Assembly (NCBI GenBank): GCA_902774245.1 | Contig: CACYHQ010000028.1 | Coordinates: forward strand, 1 to 34,521 | Direction: 5' to 3' | DNA length: 34,521 nucleotides | Source of the DNA: an uncultured bacterium | GTDB taxonomy: Bacteria; Verrucomicrobiota; Lentisphaeria; Victivallales; UBA1829 | Part shown: positions 1-7,591 of the stretch, piece by piece | Numbering within the stretch: position 1 is the stretch's first letter | How the letters are laid out: each line of letters begins with the position of its first letter | Program-made: the position numbers and the translations under genes | Notes under the pieces: model-generated | Told to the model about the DNA's origin: nothing | The model's database searches: none | The model's input: only the letters and a program-made list of their open reading frames with translations

Positions 1-139
1 CATCTACTCCACCCGCAAAGAGCAGAAAGTCGGTATCTGCGCCGAATGCCACCCGTTCATCACCGGCAAACAGAAACTGGTCGACGTCGCCGGCCGCGTC
101 GAGAAATTCCGCCGCCGCTACCAGAAACCCGCCAAGTAA
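1..139 (+). CDS. rpmE: 50S ribosomal protein L31, C-terminal part (5' end outside window)
   Basis: The reading frame is open from base 2 to the TAA at 137-139 and gives 45 residues of the C-terminal half of bacterial L31. The pattern C-x2-C-HPF-TGKQK, then a GR-x-EKF-x-RRY-like end, is characteristic. L31 is a small zinc-binding or zinc-independent protein at the central protuberance of the 50S subunit. Two cysteines remain visible here, so this may be the zinc-binding type, but the N-terminal half that would carry the other ligands lies outside the window. prfA follows, an rpmE-prfA order common in bacteria. A terminator-like hairpin separates the two, so prfA may have its own transcript. 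Confidence 0.93.
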   Translation, partial: IYSTRKEQKVGICAECHPFITGKQKLVDVAGRVEKFRRRYQKPAK

Positions 140-198
140 TTCGGTTTCCCCGAACGGACGGAACGGTGATACTCCGCACAGGAGCCGCCGGATCAGCC

Positions 199-243
199 AG
201 CTCGGCCCCCGCAGTTTTGAACGGAGGCCGGGCTTGTTTTTTT
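199..243 (+). terminator. Rho-independent terminator after rpmE
   Basis: Stem AGCTCGGCC (199-207) pairs with GGCCGGGCT (226-234), 9 bp with one G-T wobble, around an 18-nt loop. A T-rich run ends at 243. It lies 60 nt after the rpmE stop and 24 nt before the prfA start. The 140-267 stretch holds nothing else recognisable and no clear prfA promoter. Confidence 0.65.
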
Positions 244-267
244 GAATCGTTTTAACCAAAACAATCC

Positions 268-1377
268 ATGCGCCCGGAAGATTTCACACGGCAGATCGAA
301 CAGTTCAAGGCCAGGCACGACAAGCTCGAAACGGAGCTGTCCGATCCCGGCGTGTATGCCGTGCCCGCCCGCGCATCCATGCTCGCGCGTGAAAACCAGC
401 GTCTGGAAAACATCTTCGCTGCATACGACAGGTGGACCGGGGCCCTGAACGCCGCGCAGGATAACCGCGCCCTGCTGGAAACTGAGCACGATCCGGAATT
501 CCGCACGCTCATCGAAAACGATCTCACCGAACAGGAGAAGACCGCGACCGAGGCGGAACAGACGCTGATGATGCTGCTCGTGCCGCCGGACAAGGCGGAC
601 TCCCGCGATGCCATCGTGGAGATCAAACCGGCGGCGGGCGGCGAGGAGGCGGCGCTCTTCGCGGGCGACCTCTTCCGCATGTATGTCCATTACGCGGAGA
701 AACGCGGCTGGAAATGCGAGGTGATGGAACAGTCGGATTCCGAGCTCGGCGGTCTCAAAAACGTGATGTTCTCCCTCTCCGGTGAGGACATCTTCTCCCG
801 CATGAAATATGAAAGCGGCGTCCATCGCGTCCAGCGCATCCCCGTCACGGAGTCCGGCGGTCGCATCCACACCTCGACCGTGACCGTGTCCGTCCTGCCG
901 GAAGCGAGCGAGATCGACGACATCGCGATCCGCCCGGAAGACCTCGAAATCTCCACGTTCCGTTCCTCCGGCCCCGGCGGCCAGAACGTCAACCGGACCG
1001 ATTCCGCCGTGCGCATCCGGCACATCCCGAGCGGGCTGGTCGTGGCGAGCCAGCAGGAACGTTCCCAGATCCGCAACCGCGAGATCGCGTTGCGCATTCT
1101 GAAAAGCCGCCTGCTGGAGATCCAGCGCAGCGAGGAGGCCGCAAAACAGGCCGCCAGCAAACGCCTTCAGGTCGGCACCGGCGACCGCAGCGAGCGCATC
1201 CGCACCTACAATTTCCCGCAGAACCGCGTCACGGACCACCGGTTCGGCGTGGTCTCCGTCTTCAACCTCCCCGCGCTCCTGGAGGGCGACCTGGATCTGC
1301 TGCTCGATCCCCTCTTCCTGGCGCACAGCAAGCTCGTCGTGGAGGATTTTCTGGAAAATCCGGGGAAGGAATCCTGA
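268..1377 (+). CDS. prfA: Peptide chain release factor 1
   Basis: This class I release factor recognises UAA/UAG in the ribosomal A site and triggers peptidyl-tRNA hydrolysis. The 369 residues are about the usual RF1 length of roughly 360. The GGQ motif is at residues 237-239 in SSGPGGQNVN, and its glutamine is the methylation site in known factors. The stop-codon motif is PVT at 192-194, matching the RF1 PxT type and not the SPF of RF2; the spacing to GGQ also fits. The usual partner gene prmC/hemK is not adjacent. The ATG at 268 gives the expected N-terminus, but no convincing Shine-Dalgarno sequence precedes it. The preceding hairpin implies either readthrough from rpmE or a promoter I cannot identify. 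Confidence 0.97.
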   Translation: MRPEDFTRQIEQFKARHDKLETELSDPGVYAVPARASMLARENQRLENIFAAYDRWTGALNAAQDNRALLETEHDPEFRTLIENDLTEQEKTATEAEQTLMMLLVPPDKADSRDAIVEIKPAAGGEEAALFAGDLFRMYVHYAEKRGWKCEVMEQSDSELGGLKNVMFSLSGEDIFSRMKYESGVHRVQRIPVTESGGRIHTSTVTVSVLPEASEIDDIAIRPEDLEISTFRSSGPGGQNVNRTDSAVRIRHIPSGLVVASQQERSQIRNREIALRILKSRLLEIQRSEEAAKQAASKRLQVGTGDRSERIRTYNFPQNRVTDHRFGVVSVFNLPALLEGDLDLLLDPLFLAHSKLVVEDFLENPGKES

Positions 1378-1384
1378 CCGGCGC

Positions 1385-1413
1385 TTGATTTTTCCGCCCG
1401 GCCGTGGCATATT
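1385..1413 (+). promoter_or_regulatory. Putative promoter for the 1464 gene
   Basis: TTGATT (1385-1390), 17-nt spacer, CATATT (1408-1413), about 50 nt upstream of the ATG at 1464. The form matches the recurrent GCTTGATT...TATATT promoters in this window. Confidence 0.55.
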
Positions 1414-1463
1414 GATAAGAGGGGAAACCGCAAAATCTACGGTTCAAAAACAAGGAGGGAACC

Positions 1464-1922
1464 ATGTATTACCTGCATACAGGTATTGATCCGAAGGACG
1501 TCCGCGACTATGCCCGCGTGCTCCGCGAGATCGACAGGGAACGCCGCGAGCTCGTATCGTTCGCCGTGACGTGCGATCCGCTTCAATCGGGGTTCGGGCT
1601 CGAACTCACTCGGCACAAGGACCATCTGCACGACCTCTCCGAACAGGAGGAACTGATGATGATCCGGACGCGCTACATCGAATTCGAGCCGCACTGGCGG
1701 GCGCACCGGAAGTTTCAGAGTTTTCTGAGCGGGGCGGACTCCCGCGAGACGCTGCTCTTCTGCACCGACTGGCTGCGTCAGCACGAATCCTCCGCCGACA
1801 CGGAGTTCCGCCAATGGCTCCGGCATGGTTGCAGACCGGCGGCAAATACGGATTGCAACGACTGTCTGTACAGCACGGACCCGGACCGCATCCTGTTGTC
1901 CGTGAAGATGCAACTGATATAA
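1464..1922 (+). CDS. Hypothetical protein, 152 aa
   Basis: I do not recognise this protein. The start at 1464 is well supported by AAGGAGG eight bases upstream and by a promoter-like element at 1385-1413. The product is soluble, rich in charged residues and predicted mainly helical, with no signal peptide or membrane segment. It begins YYLHTGIDPKDVRDYARVLREI and ends with a short Cys-containing tail (residues 125-137, including C-x7-C-x2-C) that might bind metal. It sits alone between prfA and the repeat-bearing intergenic stretch. Codon use looks like that of its neighbours. Function unknown; it is probably a real gene because of its strong ribosome binding site. Confidence 0.7.
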   Translation: MYYLHTGIDPKDVRDYARVLREIDRERRELVSFAVTCDPLQSGFGLELTRHKDHLHDLSEQEELMMIRTRYIEFEPHWRAHRKFQSFLSGADSRETLLFCTDWLRQHESSADTEFRQWLRHGCRPAANTDCNDCLYSTDPDRILLSVKMQLI

Positions 1923-1969
1923 CGCCCAATTCGTCAAGCCGCAAAGCTCAAAAAGGTATCTCGAAAAGA

Positions 1970-1986
1970 GTAAAAGGCGTTTTTAC
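1970..1986 (+). repeat. Degenerate copy of the repeat-core hairpin
   Basis: GTAAAA and TTTTAC form a small inverted repeat around a short loop just upstream of the first full 59-bp repeat. It shares the gtaaaagg...tttttac core of the two full copies but lacks their flanks. Confidence 0.4.
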
Positions 1987-1988
1987 CC

Positions 1989-2047
1989 CAAGTTTCAGTA
2001 AAAGGTACTGTTTTTACTGAAACTTGCGTATATGCGCGCGAGGCGGA
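1989..2047 (+). repeat. 59-bp direct repeat, copy 1, with perfect inverted repeat
   Basis: These 59 bases recur without a mismatch at 2142-2200, offset by exactly 153 bp. The copy contains a perfect 14-bp inverted repeat, AAGTTTCAGTAAAA (1990-2003) and TTTTACTGAAACTT (2012-2025), around an 8-nt loop GGTACTGT. A GC-rich tail GCGTATATGCGCGCGAGGC follows. No T-run follows the stem, so it is not a standard terminator. It lies in the non-coding stretch 1923-2325. Confidence 0.9.
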
Positions 2048-2141
2048 CCATCCGGAAGATGTGACCGGGCTAAACAATTCTGTCTTCGGATCGAAAAAAC
2101 AGGAAAAATACATCCTGAAACCGGAAACGGCTCTTTCCCAT

Positions 2142-2200
2142 CAAGTTTCAGTAAAAGGTACTGTTTTTACTGAAACTTGCGTATATGCGCGCGAGGCGGA
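2142..2200 (+). repeat. 59-bp direct repeat, copy 2, with perfect inverted repeat
   Basis: Identical to 1989-2047. Stem arms are at 2143-2156 and 2165-2178. The 94 bp between the copies are unique, and beyond the repeat ends the flanks diverge at once. Immediately downstream, 2201-2232 is A-rich with short gtcaaaaag repetitions. Confidence 0.9.
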
Positions 2201-2254
2201 ACAAAAAGGCGTCAAAAAGACGTCAAAAAGGGGCATTTTCTTGTTGCAAACAAC

Positions 2255-2283
2255 TTGAAAAACATGTTCGCCGGATGTATTTT
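2255..2283 (+). promoter_or_regulatory. Putative promoter for the uracil-DNA glycosylase gene
   Basis: TTGAAA (2255-2260), 17-nt spacer, TATTTT (2278-2283), 43 nt before the ATG at 2326. An AT-rich stretch continues through 2290. This argues for the 2326 start over a longer reading that begins inside the repeat region. Confidence 0.5.
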
Positions 2284-2325
2284 ATACAATCAAAACGCAA
2301 ACAGCGGACGGAACAGGACAGCCCC

Positions 2326-3075
2326 ATGAGAAAACCAGACATCTTCGACGAGATCATCCAATGCCTGAAAACAGGCGAAAAGACCGGAGCCGACACATCC
2401 ATGAGCGAAACGACTCTGCACGATCTCTACAGCACTCCCGTCCGCAAAGCCGCGCCGCGTCCTCAGGCGCAGAGTATCCAGGGCGTCCCGCCCGCCTATG
2501 CGCCCGACATGCCCGAATGGGAATCGTTGCGCACCGAATGCGCCGCCTGCATGAAATGCGGCCTCGGAAAGACCCGCACGAACATGGTCTTCGCGGACGG
2601 CAATCCCCACGCGGAACTGATGTTCATCGGCGAAGGCCCCGGCGCGGACGAGGACGCCACCGGCGTGCCGTTCGTGGGACGCGCGGGCGAACTCCTCTCC
2701 CGCATGATTGCCGCCATGACGTTCGACCGCAAGACCGAAACATGCATCGCGAACATCGTGAAGTGCCGCCCGCCGGGAAACCGCAATCCGGCCGACGACG
2801 AGGCGGCGGCGTGCATGCCGTACCTGAAACGCCAGATCGCCATGGTGAATCCGAAGGTGATCGTGCTTCTCGGCGCAGTGCCGCTGCTGTACCTTTTCAA
2901 CCTCAAAGGCATCATGCGGCTCCGCGGGCACTGGCTGGACTACGACGGCATCCCCGTCATGCCGACCTACCACCCCGCGTTCCTCCTGCGCAATCCCCCG
3001 GCGAAGAAAGACGCCTGGGCGGACCTGCAGGCGGTCATGGCGGTCTTCGGACGCAAACCCGCACCCCGGCGCTGA
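2326..3075 (+). CDS. Uracil-DNA glycosylase, family 4 (4Fe-4S)
   Basis: This enzyme excises uracil from DNA to start base excision repair. The 249-residue product carries the family-4 marks: active-site motif GEGPGADED at 102-110, [10 protein letters not shown] at 146-155, and the HPAFLLRN leucine-loop motif at 216-223. Four cysteines placed as iron-sulfur ligands are C75, C78, C147 and C163. Residues 1-60 form a low-complexity N-terminal extension often seen in bacterial members. The frame stays open upstream to 2185, but the ATG at 2326 follows a promoter-like element and removes a basic, unconserved stretch. The permease gene follows after 21 bp, so the two may be co-transcribed without an obvious functional link. 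Confidence 0.92.
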   Translation: MRKPDIFDEIIQCLKTGEKTGADTSMSETTLHDLYSTPVRKAAPRPQAQSIQGVPPAYAPDMPEWESLRTECAACMKCGLGKTRTNMVFADGNPHAELMFIGEGPGADEDATGVPFVGRAGELLSRMIAAMTFDRKTETCIANIVKCRPPGNRNPADDEAAACMPYLKRQIAMVNPKVIVLLGAVPLLYLFNLKGIMRLRGHWLDYDGIPVMPTYHPAFLLRNPPAKKDAWADLQAVMAVFGRKPAPRR

Positions 3076-3096
3076 ACCCGACGCGAGGCTTTCCGA

Positions 3097-4416
3097 ATGG
3101 GCCGGTACATCGTCAAACGGATTCTCTACTCCGTCTGGATCCTGCTCGGGATCATGGTCGTCACGTTCATCCTGTTCCGGGTGTCCTCGGGCGATCCGAC
3201 CGCCGTTCTGCTCGGTAAGAACCCGACCGCCGCGGACGTGGAGGCGATGCGCGACTCCATGGGCTGCGACAAACCGCTGTTCTTCGGACTGTGGCGCGTC
3301 ACCGAGCTGTACCCCGCCGCGGATTTCACGGGCGGACACACCGAGTTCCCAGGAATCGAGTTGAAGGATGTTGAGCTTGAGAAAGCCGCCGGACAGGACG
3401 GATTGCACCTCGGAACCGGCAGCGCCATCTTCAAACGCCAGTTCGTCAACAAAGAACCGAAGAACCGCATCGTGCTCTCCGGCACGGGACGCTTCCGCGT
3501 GGCCGGACAGGAAATTGAGCTCACATCCGGCAAAAACGCAGTCGAGCTTACTGACGCCCCCGACGAGCTCACGGTCACCGGCCTCAATCCCGACTGCGTG
3601 CTGGTCCGCGCCGGATTCGAGCGTCCGAACCGCGCGTGGTACGATTCGCAGGCGCTGGATTCCGTCAAAGAACTCGTCACATTCTCCTCGCGCTTCCCCT
3701 ACGTGACCTTCTTCAATTTCGGCAACACCCTCCTCACGCACGAATCCATCCGCGGCAAGCTGTGGCGCGGCATGGTGCCGTCCCTGATGATCATGCTCCC
3801 GATCTTCTTCGGCGAGCTCCTGCTCGGTATCATACTTGCGATGGTCTCCTGCGCGTTTCAGGACCGCATCCTGGACCGCGCGATCGTAGTGCTGTCCGTC
3901 GCCGGAATGAGCGTCAGCTACCTCGTGCTCATCATCCTCGGCCAGTGGTTCCTGGCGTATTACCTGAACCTCTTCCCCGTGTGGGGCTGGGACAGCCCGC
4001 GCTGCCTCGCCCTGCCCGTCATCATCGGCATCGTGTCCGGCACGGGCGGCGGCGTGCGTTTCTACCGGACCGTGTTCCTCGACGAGATCCGCCGCGAGTA
4101 CATCCGGACCGCCTCAGCGAAGGGCGCGGCTCCGGGGCGCGTGTACGGCATCCACCTGCTCAGGAACGCCCTCGTGCCGATCATCACGCGCGCCTCGACC
4201 GAACTCCCGTTCCTGTTCACGGGCAGTCTGCTGCTTGAAAGCTTCTTCGGCATCCCCGGGCTGGGCTACGAGGGCGTGAACGCGCTGAACAGCTCCGACC
4301 TTTCCATGCTGAAGGCGCTCGTCCTGCTCGGCGCGATCCTCTTCATCGTTATCAACCTCGTCACCGACGTGGCGTATGCCTGGGTCGATCCGCGCGTCCG
4401 CGTCGACCGCGAGTGA
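3097..4416 (+). CDS. ABC transporter permease, OppB/DppB type, with large periplasmic insert
   Basis: An inner-membrane subunit of a peptide/nickel-type ABC importer. Residues 1-30 hold the first membrane helix and the conserved FRVSSGDP sequence. The EAA loop that contacts the ATPase is clear at about 346-365 (EYIRTASAKGAAPGRV), and helices fill 225-430. At 439 aa it is roughly 100 residues longer than typical OppB/DppB proteins. The excess lies between the first helix and the usual pre-helix-2 segment, about residues 64-182, on the periplasmic side, and reads as a small beta-rich domain. No second permease, ATPase or binding-protein gene is adjacent, so partners must be elsewhere. Start: ATG at 3097 with GAGG upstream. 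Confidence 0.88.
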   Translation: MGRYIVKRILYSVWILLGIMVVTFILFRVSSGDPTAVLLGKNPTAADVEAMRDSMGCDKPLFFGLWRVTELYPAADFTGGHTEFPGIELKDVELEKAAGQDGLHLGTGSAIFKRQFVNKEPKNRIVLSGTGRFRVAGQEIELTSGKNAVELTDAPDELTVTGLNPDCVLVRAGFERPNRAWYDSQALDSVKELVTFSSRFPYVTFFNFGNTLLTHESIRGKLWRGMVPSLMIMLPIFFGELLLGIILAMVSCAFQDRILDRAIVVLSVAGMSVSYLVLIILGQWFLAYYLNLFPVWGWDSPRCLALPVIIGIVSGTGGGVRFYRTVFLDEIRREYIRTASAKGAAPGRVYGIHLLRNALVPIITRASTELPFLFTGSLLLESFFGIPGLGYEGVNALNSSDLSMLKALVLLGAILFIVINLVTDVAYAWVDPRVRVDRE

Positions 4417-4507
4417 TCCGCGCCCGGTGGTTCCGGCATTTAACGTTCCGCTCCCGTTTTTTCCGTCCCGCGCACGCCGGAAATCCGCCGAAAAGTGAAA
4501 AACGCGC

Positions 4508-4536
4508 TTGACAATTGAATATGCGCGTGATACTGT
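4508..4536 (+). promoter_or_regulatory. Strong sigma70-like promoter for galK
   Basis: Perfect TTGACA (4508-4513), 17-nt spacer, TACTGT (4531-4536), about 60 nt before the galK ATG. The remaining 4417-4507 sequence is GC-rich with no clear terminator. Confidence 0.75.
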
Positions 4537-4595
4537 ATCACCGGAAACCGCAATTCTAATCAAAAATCCATACGTCAGAAAGGAAACCTTCCCCC

Positions 4596-5744
4596 ATGAG
4601 CACCAGTGTCCGCGAACAATTCATCGCCCGCTACGGCAAAGAACCCGCAGTCTGCTCCTTCGCCCCCGGCCGCCTCGAAATCCTCGGCAATCACACCGAC
4701 TACAACGAAGGCTTCGTGCTGAGCTGCGCCGTGAGCCAGCACACCTGTTTCGCCATGAGCCCGGCGGACGGCACGAAATGCAACATCTGCGAGCACGGCA
4801 AGGACCAGGAACTCGACTTGCTCGACATCGACACGCCGGTGAAAGGCGACTGGCGCAACTACATCAAGGGCCTGCTCGTCGACCTCAAACGCCGCGGCAT
4901 CAAGTTCGGCGCGTTCGACGCCGTCCTGGACAGCCAGGTCCCGCTTTCCGCCGGCATGAGCAGTTCCGCCGCCCTCGAAATGTCCTTCGCGTTCGCGCTG
5001 AAGACCATCTACGGCATCGAGCTCCCGCTCGCCGACTGGGCGCGCGTCGGACAGGCGGTCGAAAACAAGTTCCTCGGCCTCAACAGCGGCCTGCTCGACC
5101 AGTTCAGTTCGCTCTTCGGCAAGAAGGATTCCTTCATCCTCTGCGATTTCCGCACGGTCGAGGTCCTGAAGAACGTCGGCATGCCCTCCGGCTACGTGTT
5201 CGTCGTGGCGAACTCCATGGTGAAGCACAACCTCGTCGACTCCGCCTACAACCAGCGCCGCGTGAGCTGCGAGAACGCCACCGCCGCGATCAAGAAGACG
5301 CACCCCGAGATCAAGACCCTCCGCGACGTTTCCAGCGAGCTCCTCGAAGCCTGCAAGGGCGACATGGACCACATCGACTATCTCCGCGCCAAGCACGTGG
5401 TCGGCGAGGACGAACGCGTCTTCCGCGCCGTGGACTGCCTCGGCAAGGACGATATCGCCGGTTTCGGCCAGCTCCTCTACGAAAGCCACGAGAGCTCCCG
5501 CGTGAACTTCGAGAACAGCTGCCCCGAGCTCGACGTCCTCGTCGAACTATCCAAGTCCATCCCCGGCTGCCTCGGCGCGCGTCTCTCCGGCGGCGGATTC
5601 GGCGGCATCTCCATCCACCTCGTCGAAATCGACAAGGCGGAATCCTACGCCGAACGCCTCAAGACCGCCTACAAGTCCCAGACCGGGATCGACGCCGCCA
5701 CGTTCATCTGCTCCATCGGCGACGGCGCGGGCATCGAAGCCTGA
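4596..5744 (+). CDS. galK: Galactokinase (GHMP family)
   Basis: It phosphorylates galactose at C1 with ATP, the first Leloir-pathway step. The 382 residues match family size. Visible motifs are the sugar-binding signature GRLEILGNHTDYNEG at 25-39, the ATP-binding GHMP loop PLSAGMSSSAALE at 116-128, a catalytic Asp in GLNSGLLDQ (D168), and the C-terminal GGGFGG loop at 332-337. The signature reads GNHTDY where E. coli GalK has GEHTDY, so the Glu that contacts galactose is replaced by Asn. This variant is, as I recall, common in Verrucomicrobia-type galactokinases, but sugar specificity is not proven. AGAAAGGAAA precedes the start. The secreted glycosidase gene follows after 23 bp, suggesting one operon. 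galT and galE are not in the window. Confidence 0.88.
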   Translation: MSTSVREQFIARYGKEPAVCSFAPGRLEILGNHTDYNEGFVLSCAVSQHTCFAMSPADGTKCNICEHGKDQELDLLDIDTPVKGDWRNYIKGLLVDLKRRGIKFGAFDAVLDSQVPLSAGMSSSAALEMSFAFALKTIYGIELPLADWARVGQAVENKFLGLNSGLLDQFSSLFGKKDSFILCDFRTVEVLKNVGMPSGYVFVVANSMVKHNLVDSAYNQRRVSCENATAAIKKTHPEIKTLRDVSSELLEACKGDMDHIDYLRAKHVVGEDERVFRAVDCLGKDDIAGFGQLLYESHESSRVNFENSCPELDVLVELSKSIPGCLGARLSGGGFGGISIHLVEIDKAESYAERLKTAYKSQTGIDAATFICSIGDGAGIEA

Positions 5745-5767
5745 AATAACCTCATCCGGCATCCTTC

Positions 5768-7534
5768 ATGAACTTGAAAGTCCATCATCTGACCGCCCGC
5801 CTCGCGGGAGCCGCCCTGTTGCTCGGAACCGTCTACACGGCGCTTTGCAGCTGCGACGTCTCGGACGGGGACGGCATGGAGCGGCCCGAAACAATCGTGG
5901 AAAACGATGAGCCGCCCGTGTTCCCCGCCGTGCCCGCCGAGGCGAAAAGCGTGCTGGAGGAACAGACCGCGGATTCCGTCCGCGAGTTCGACGGCGGCGT
6001 GTCCGTGCTGGATTTCGGGAAGGACGCCTACTGCCACCTCGTCCTGACCTTGAAGGCAGAACAGGAAGGCAAACTGGAAGTCCTCGTCGGCGAAGTTCTG
6101 AAACCGAACGGGCGAATTGAGGAAAATCCCGGCGGCTCGCGCATCTGCTACCGCGAAACGCTCACCGTGAAGCCCGGCACCGCCGATTATCTGATGAAGT
6201 TCCCGCCGCACAAGAACCCCTACGGCGGGATGTCGCGTCCGCAGACGCCGGAGATCGCGCCGTTCCGCTATGTGGAGATCCGCAATCCGGGGGGGATCGA
6301 GGTCACGGAAGTCGTGCGCGTGGCGCATTTCCCCGAGTTCGACGACGACGCGTCCAAGTTCGAGTGCGACATCCCCGAGCTCGTGAACGTCTGGGAATTC
6401 TGCAAATACTCGGTGAAAGCGTGCGTCCCCTTCGGGCTCTACATCGACGGCAATCGCGAGCGCATGCCCTACGAAGCGGACAGCTACGTCACAGCGCTGA
6501 GCCATTTCGCCGTGGATGCGAACTACGCCGCCTGCCGCGCATCCATCGAATGGTCGCTCGACAATCCCACCTGGCCGACCGAATGGCGTCTGCTGATGCC
6601 CGAACTTGTGAAAGTCTACCTGCTGTACAGCGGTGACTTCGAGACCGTGCGCGGCTGGTATGAGCGGCTGAAGCCGTTCCTGCTGTCCGGCAGCCTCGAC
6701 GAACATGGTTTCCTGACCGCAAAACGCCTCCCGCAGGGCGTCCGCGACATCGTGGACTGGCCCGAGGGGGAACGCGACGGCTACGAGATGAAGGACGTGA
6801 ACTTCGTCCCGAATGCGTTCCGGCATCTCGCGCTGCTGGACATGGCGTATCTGGCGGAACAGACCGGGCATGCGGACGAGGCGGCGCAGTACCGCCGGGA
6901 AGCCGCCGCGCTGAACATCTGCCTGCACGAGTTCATGTTCGACGGCAAACTCTTCGTAGATTCGCCAGGCTCGAAGCATCATTCCGTCCACTCCCAGATG
7001 GCCGCGGTCTGCACCGGGGTCGCGCAGGAAGCGGAAAAGCCCGCCATCGCCGAATTTCTGAAGGGAAAGGACATGGCGTGCAGCGTGTACGGCGCGCAAT
7101 ACCTGCTCGACGCCTGTTTCGAGCTCGGACTCGGCGAACACGCCGTGAAGCTCATGACCTCGGACGGGCTCCGCAGCTGGCGCAACATGCTCCGCGCGGG
7201 CGCGACCGTGACCATGGAGGCGTGGGACAACTCCGTGAAGCCGAATCAGGACTGGAATCATTCGTGGTCGACCGCCCCGGCGAACGTCGTCGCGCGGCGT
7301 CTCTTCGGCATCCGTCCGCTCGCGCCGGGATTCGCGGAGTTCTGCGTGGAGCCGGACCCGTGCCTGAAAAACGGGTTCTACCGCCAGCCGACGCCGCTCG
7401 GCACAATCGAGGTCAGGGTAAAGAAAGACACTGTCGAGATAAGCCATCCGAGGTGGCTCAAGCAGGTGCGCCTTTCCTCCGACCCCATCGTCCAGTTGAT
7501 GGAAGAAATCAAGCGCCAACAGCAGAAACACTGA
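5768..7534 (+). CDS. Secreted GH78-type alpha-L-rhamnosidase-like glycosidase
   Basis: Predicted exported enzyme releasing terminal alpha-L-rhamnose or a similar sugar. A hydrophobic leader spans residues 8-26 and ends in LCSC (27 and 29 are Cys), so it may be a lipoprotein, although the lipobox is not classic. A beta-sandwich region covers about 75-190. The (alpha/alpha)6-barrel follows with motifs of the rhamnosidase clan: DGNRERMPYEAD at 227-238, DWPEGERDGYE at 330-340, TMEAWD with E484, and NHSWSTAPANV with H498. The C-terminal beta-domain starts near 515. The 588 aa are short for GH78 because N-terminal accessory domains are missing. It lies 23 bp after galK and ends within a terminator, so galK and this gene look like one unit. 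Exact substrate is uncertain. Confidence 0.82.
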   Translation: MNLKVHHLTARLAGAALLLGTVYTALCSCDVSDGDGMERPETIVENDEPPVFPAVPAEAKSVLEEQTADSVREFDGGVSVLDFGKDAYCHLVLTLKAEQEGKLEVLVGEVLKPNGRIEENPGGSRICYRETLTVKPGTADYLMKFPPHKNPYGGMSRPQTPEIAPFRYVEIRNPGGIEVTEVVRVAHFPEFDDDASKFECDIPELVNVWEFCKYSVKACVPFGLYIDGNRERMPYEADSYVTALSHFAVDANYAACRASIEWSLDNPTWPTEWRLLMPELVKVYLLYSGDFETVRGWYERLKPFLLSGSLDEHGFLTAKRLPQGVRDIVDWPEGERDGYEMKDVNFVPNAFRHLALLDMAYLAEQTGHADEAAQYRREAAALNICLHEFMFDGKLFVDSPGSKHHSVHSQMAAVCTGVAQEAEKPAIAEFLKGKDMACSVYGAQYLLDACFELGLGEHAVKLMTSDGLRSWRNMLRAGATVTMEAWDNSVKPNQDWNHSWSTAPANVVARRLFGIRPLAPGFAEFCVEPDPCLKNGFYRQPTPLGTIEVRVKKDTVEISHPRWLKQVRLSSDPIVQLMEEIKRQQQKH

Positions 7535-7572
7535 TGCCCGCCGCACTCATTCTGCGGACGGGCATCATTTTT
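7532..7572 (+). terminator. Rho-independent terminator of the galK-glycosidase operon
   Basis: TGATGCCCG-CCGCA (7532-7545) pairs with TGCGGACGGGCATCA (7553-7567) with one bulge, followed by TTTTT (7568-7572). The gene's stop codon forms the foot of the stem. Confidence 0.85.
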
Positions 7573-7591
7573 GAGATGAAAGACGGTCGGA

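Noticed and set aside
1990..2025. Rho-independent terminator
   Set aside because: The stem is strong but is followed by GCGTATATGCGC, not a T run.
1989..2200. CRISPR array
   Set aside because: Only two full copies 153 bp apart, with a 94-bp interval, a long internal palindrome and no cas genes.
2185..2325. Longer uracil-DNA glycosylase start inside the second repeat
   Set aside because: It would add 47 Arg/Lys-rich residues not seen in the family and would cross the likely promoter at 2255-2283.
4574..4595. Galactose-operon operator near galK
   Set aside because: No clear palindrome around the promoter could be seen; only the promoter is supported.
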